In this document: in pieces, positions 61,725-64,000 of the stretch
Layout of the letters: every line of letters starts with the position of its first letter
Position numbering within the stretch: the stretch's first letter is position 1
DNA from: Neorhizobium petrolearium
GTDB lineage: Bacteria > Pseudomonadota > Alphaproteobacteria > Rhizobiales > Rhizobiaceae
DNA: 64,000 nt
Assembly (NCBI RefSeq): GCF_017873175.1
Contig: NZ_JAGGJW010000011.1
Location: forward strand, 1 to 64,000
Direction of reading: 5' to 3'
Notes under the pieces: generated by a model
Databases searched by the model: none
The model's input: only the letters and a program-made list of their open reading frames with translations
What the model was told of the DNA's origin: nothing
Translations under genes and position numbers: made by a program

Positions 61725-62233
61725 CCCTTTTTCATGCCGAAGGCGGCCTCGGCCAGCATCTCCAACGCCGTTCTGACAGTCGCGAGTCTGATTTCGGTCC
61801 GGCCAATATCGCCGTAACGCATTTCCCGGTGCAGGATCGTTCCCGATCGGCTTTGGGCTGCGAGATGCACGAGGCCTACCGGCTTTTCCGGTGTCCCGCC
61901 GCTTGGCCCGGCAATTCCCGTCACCGCAACGGCGACAGAAGCGCGCGAGCGGAACAGCGCCCCATGCACCATCTGCAGCGCCGTTTCCTTCGAAACAGCA
62001 CCATAGGCGAGCAATGTGGCCTGCGTGACGCCGAGCATGTCCGCCTTCGCCTCGTTCGTATAGGTCACGAAACCACGATCGACGACGGCGGACGAACCGG
62101 AAATCTCCGTCAGGGCGCCTGCGATCAGCCCTCCCGTGCAGGATTCTGCGGTCGCGACCATCAGGCCTCGAGCGGTGAAGTCGACAATGATCTCGCGCGC
62201 CTGCTCTTCGATATCGCCGGGAAAGAGGCTCAT
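61715..62233 (-). CDS. CinA C-terminal (nicotinamide-nucleotide amidase) family protein
   Basis: The 172-residue protein consists only of the CinA C-terminal domain: ARGLMVATAESCTGGLIAGA, SSAVVDRGFVTYTNEAKADM and VAVAVTGIAGPSGGTPEKPV. This domain deamidates nicotinamide mononucleotide in pyridine-nucleotide recycling. Its ATG overlaps the ispDF stop (ATGA), so the two are cotranscribed. A link to DNA uptake, suggested by the cin name, is not indicated. Confidence 0.9.
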   Translation of the reverse strand: MSLFPGDIEEQAREIIVDFTARGLMVATAESCTGGLIAGALTEISGSSAVVDRGFVTYTNEAKADMLGVTQATLLAYGAVSKETALQMVHGALFRSRASVAVAVTGIAGPSGGTPEKPVGLVHLAAQSRSGTILHREMRYGDIGRTEIRLATVRTALEMLAEAAFGMKKGQA

Positions 62234-63438
62234 GCGGTTTCCCCGCGATAGACGACGGTGGCGGTGGCAATTGCCGCGATGCCCTCGCGACGGCCGATGA
62301 ACCCGATCTTCTCGTTGGTTGTGGCCTTCACCGAGCAGCGGTCGACGGAAATGCCGAGGATTTCCGCCAGGGTCTCGCGCATCTTCTGCCGATGCGGGGC
62401 GATCTTCGGCGCTTCGGCGATCAGCGAGATGTCGGCATTCATGATCGTGCCGCCGCGTTCGCGAACGATTTTTGCCGCATGGTTCAGGAAGATCTTTGAT
62501 GGCGCGCCGCGCCACTGCATGTCCGACGGTGGGAAATGGTCGCCGATATCGCCGGCGCCGCAGGTGGCGAGCAGCGCGTCGGTCAGCGCATGCAGGGCGA
62601 CATCCGCATCCGAGTGGCCGCTGAGCTTCTGGTCATGGGGAATGAAGACGCCGCAGAGCGTCACCCCGTCGCCGGGTTCCAGCTGATGCACGTCGTAACC
62701 GTTGCCGGTGCGCACATCGGGAAGGATGTTGGCGGGAAGGGTGCTCTGCGAGAGCTTTTCGTCGGCCATGTCGATATCCCGCTTCACGGTGAGCTTGATG
62801 TTGTCGACCGAGCCTTCGACCAGCGAGACAGTCAGGCCGGCCCATTCGGCGATCGAGGCATCGTCGGTGAAATCCTCGCGGCGAAGTGCCGCCGCTTTCT
62901 CATGCGCAATACGGATTGCGGAAAGGTGGAAGCTCTGGGGTGTCTGGGCGGCGTAGAGCCCGGCGCGCGGTACGGTTTCGTGCACCAGCCCGTCGGAACC
63001 GCCGCGCTTCAGCGTGTCGGTGACGGGGATTGCCGGCAGCACGCCTTCCTGCCCCTCGTCGAGCGCTTGCGCCACGCGGTCGAGGACGCCCCGGTCCACG
63101 AAGGGCCGCGCCGCGTCGTGGATCATCACGTGTGTCGAATCGGTGCCGGATAATGCCCGGAGGCCTTCATAGACGGAGCGCTGTCGCGTCTCGCCGCCGA
63201 ATGTGGTGATGACCCGTTCTGCTCCCGGAAGCTTGCTGCATGCTTCGGCAAACAGAGCCTCGTCGTCCCGATGGATGACGACCACGATCGGACCGCTGCG
63301 GGGCCAGGTGAGGAACCGTTCCAGCGTATGGGTGATGACCGGCCGCCCGCCGATTCGCCGGTATTGCTTGGGGCCGTCCTCAAGCGAGCCGGCCCGCTCG
63401 CCGCGGCCCGCGGCGACGATGACGATACCGATTGTCAT
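62230..63438 (-). CDS. ispDF: Bifunctional IspD/IspF isoprenoid enzyme
   Basis: The N-terminal domain (residues 1 to about 230) is 2-C-methyl-D-erythritol 4-phosphate cytidylyltransferase: IVIVAAGRGERAGSLEDGPK and VMIHDAARPFVDRGVLDRV. The C-terminal domain (about 240-402) is the cyclodiphosphate synthase: RTGNGYDVHQLEPGDGVTLC, HSDADVALHALTDALLATCG and CSVKATTNEKIGFIGRREG with zinc ligands Asp/His. The start MTIGIVIVAAG at 63438 is chosen over 63453. It gives the precursor for UppS-made lipids. Confidence 0.95.
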   Translation of the reverse strand: MTIGIVIVAAGRGERAGSLEDGPKQYRRIGGRPVITHTLERFLTWPRSGPIVVVIHRDDEALFAEACSKLPGAERVITTFGGETRQRSVYEGLRALSGTDSTHVMIHDAARPFVDRGVLDRVAQALDEGQEGVLPAIPVTDTLKRGGSDGLVHETVPRAGLYAAQTPQSFHLSAIRIAHEKAAALRREDFTDDASIAEWAGLTVSLVEGSVDNIKLTVKRDIDMADEKLSQSTLPANILPDVRTGNGYDVHQLEPGDGVTLCGVFIPHDQKLSGHSDADVALHALTDALLATCGAGDIGDHFPPSDMQWRGAPSKIFLNHAAKIVRERGGTIMNADISLIAEAPKIAPHRQKMRETLAEILGISVDRCSVKATTNEKIGFIGRREGIAAIATATVVYRGETA

Positions 63439-63607
63439 GGTCCTGTCGTCCATCGACCGTAACCCGTTTGCGTTTCCTCAAGGATTGACAGCGGGAGAAC
63501 TATAGACTCAAAAGCTCCATTTCCAGCAGCCCGCCCAAAAATAACGCAGTTCCGGAATTGCTCTTGGCAAACGCTCAGGAACTGAATAAAAATAGTGCAA
63601 AACTATC

Positions 63608-64000
63608 ATGTGCCCGAAAGATCATCATTTGCGTTTCCAGGATCTTGCCAAGCCTTTCCAGATCGGGCCTGTCGCCATTCGCAATCGCGTCGCCCTGGCG
63701 CCGATGTCCGGCGTGACAGACCTCCCGTTCAGGCAGCTTGCCTGGCGTTTCGGCGCCGGGCTCGTCGTGACCGAAATGGTGGCAAGCCGCGAGCTCGTCA
63801 TGAACCGCGGCGAATCCTGGGCGCGGCTGAAGGGGACGGGCATTTCGCCGCATATGGTTCAGCTTGCCGGCCGCGAGGCGCACTGGATGGCGGAAGCGGC
63901 GAAAATCGCGGCCGATAACGGCGCCGACATCATCGACATCAACATGGGCTGTCCGGCAAAGAAGGTGACGGGCGGTTATTCCGGCTCGGCGCTGATGCGC
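63608..64000 (+). CDS. dusB: tRNA-dihydrouridine synthase DusB (NifR3), 5' part
   Basis: The frame starts at ATG 63608 (MCPKDHHLRFQDLAKPFQIG) and is open to the window edge, 131 of the usual about 330 residues. It has the FMN barrel start NRVALAPMSGVTDLPFRQLA, VTEMVASRELVMNRGES and the catalytic loop DIIDINMGCPAKKVTGGYSG with its Cys. It reduces uridine in tRNA. In rhizobia this gene leads the nifR3-ntrB-ntrC nitrogen-regulation operon, which is expected just beyond the window. Confidence 0.93.
   Translation, partial: MCPKDHHLRFQDLAKPFQIGPVAIRNRVALAPMSGVTDLPFRQLAWRFGAGLVVTEMVASRELVMNRGESWARLKGTGISPHMVQLAGREAHWMAEAAKIAADNGADIIDINMGCPAKKVTGGYSGSALMR

Noticed and set aside
1..64000. CRISPR arrays, rRNA and tRNA genes
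   Set aside because: No regularly spaced repeats, rRNA stretches or tRNA cloverleaf-like sequences were noticed on reading. A covariance-model scan was not possible.

Overview
The window looks like a chromosomal segment of an alphaproteobacterium of the order Rhizobiales, most likely family Rhizobiaceae. The evidence is the aapJQMP general amino-acid transporter, the rpsB-tsf-pyrH-frr-uppS-cdsA-rseP-bamA-lpxD-fabZ-lpxA-lpxI-lpxB-gltA cluster, a pdhA-pdhB(lipoyl)-pdhC-lpdA-lipA cluster, a fused ispDF gene, EipB and DUF982 proteins, and a lexA gene preceded by a GTTC-N7-GTTC box. No rRNA, tRNA or CRISPR array was seen.

Bases 44-9500 hold a decayed prophage. A frameshifted tyrosine integrase sits at the left end. 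It is followed by a short minus-strand early block, broken or truncated copies of an MT-A70 methylase, a portal protein with an Acb1-like 2H phosphoesterase domain, a DUF2213 protein, the C-terminus of a major capsid protein, a DnaT-like head protein, an intact head-closure-like protein, a tail-assembly-like protein and the N-terminus of a tape measure protein. Three minus-strand DUF982 genes, two minus-strand membrane-protein genes and one exported-protein gene with its own terminator are interleaved. All of these accessory genes are open. Two similar, inverted, insertion-sequence-like ends bracket the remnant.

From 9.86 kb on the genes are tightly packed and intact. On the left: an exported protein of unknown family, aapJQMP (minus strand, with a terminator), metC, an FAD monooxygenase, a zinc-finger protein, an alpha/beta hydrolase, cysE, a DUF3126 protein, a phasin, clpS-clpA, an NTF2-like protein, azlCD behind a perfect inverted repeat, and a minus-strand HIT/FemAB-like/GDPD/RidA group, then eipB and a pentapeptide-repeat protein.

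The centre (30.4-43.5 kb) couples translation factors and nucleotide supply (rpsB, tsf, pyrH, frr) to envelope building: undecaprenyl-PP, CDP-diacylglycerol, site-2 protease, outer-membrane assembly and lipid A. gltA follows convergently. comEC and lexA are convergent and overlap.

The right part (48.5-64 kb) runs VOC-kdsA-eno-ftsB-pdhABC-SGNH-DUF465-lpdA-GlsB-lipA. It joins glycolysis, KDO synthesis, pyruvate dehydrogenase and lipoate synthesis. Then come a COQ10/RatA-type protein, cinA, ispDF and the 5' part of dusB (nifR3), which runs off the window.
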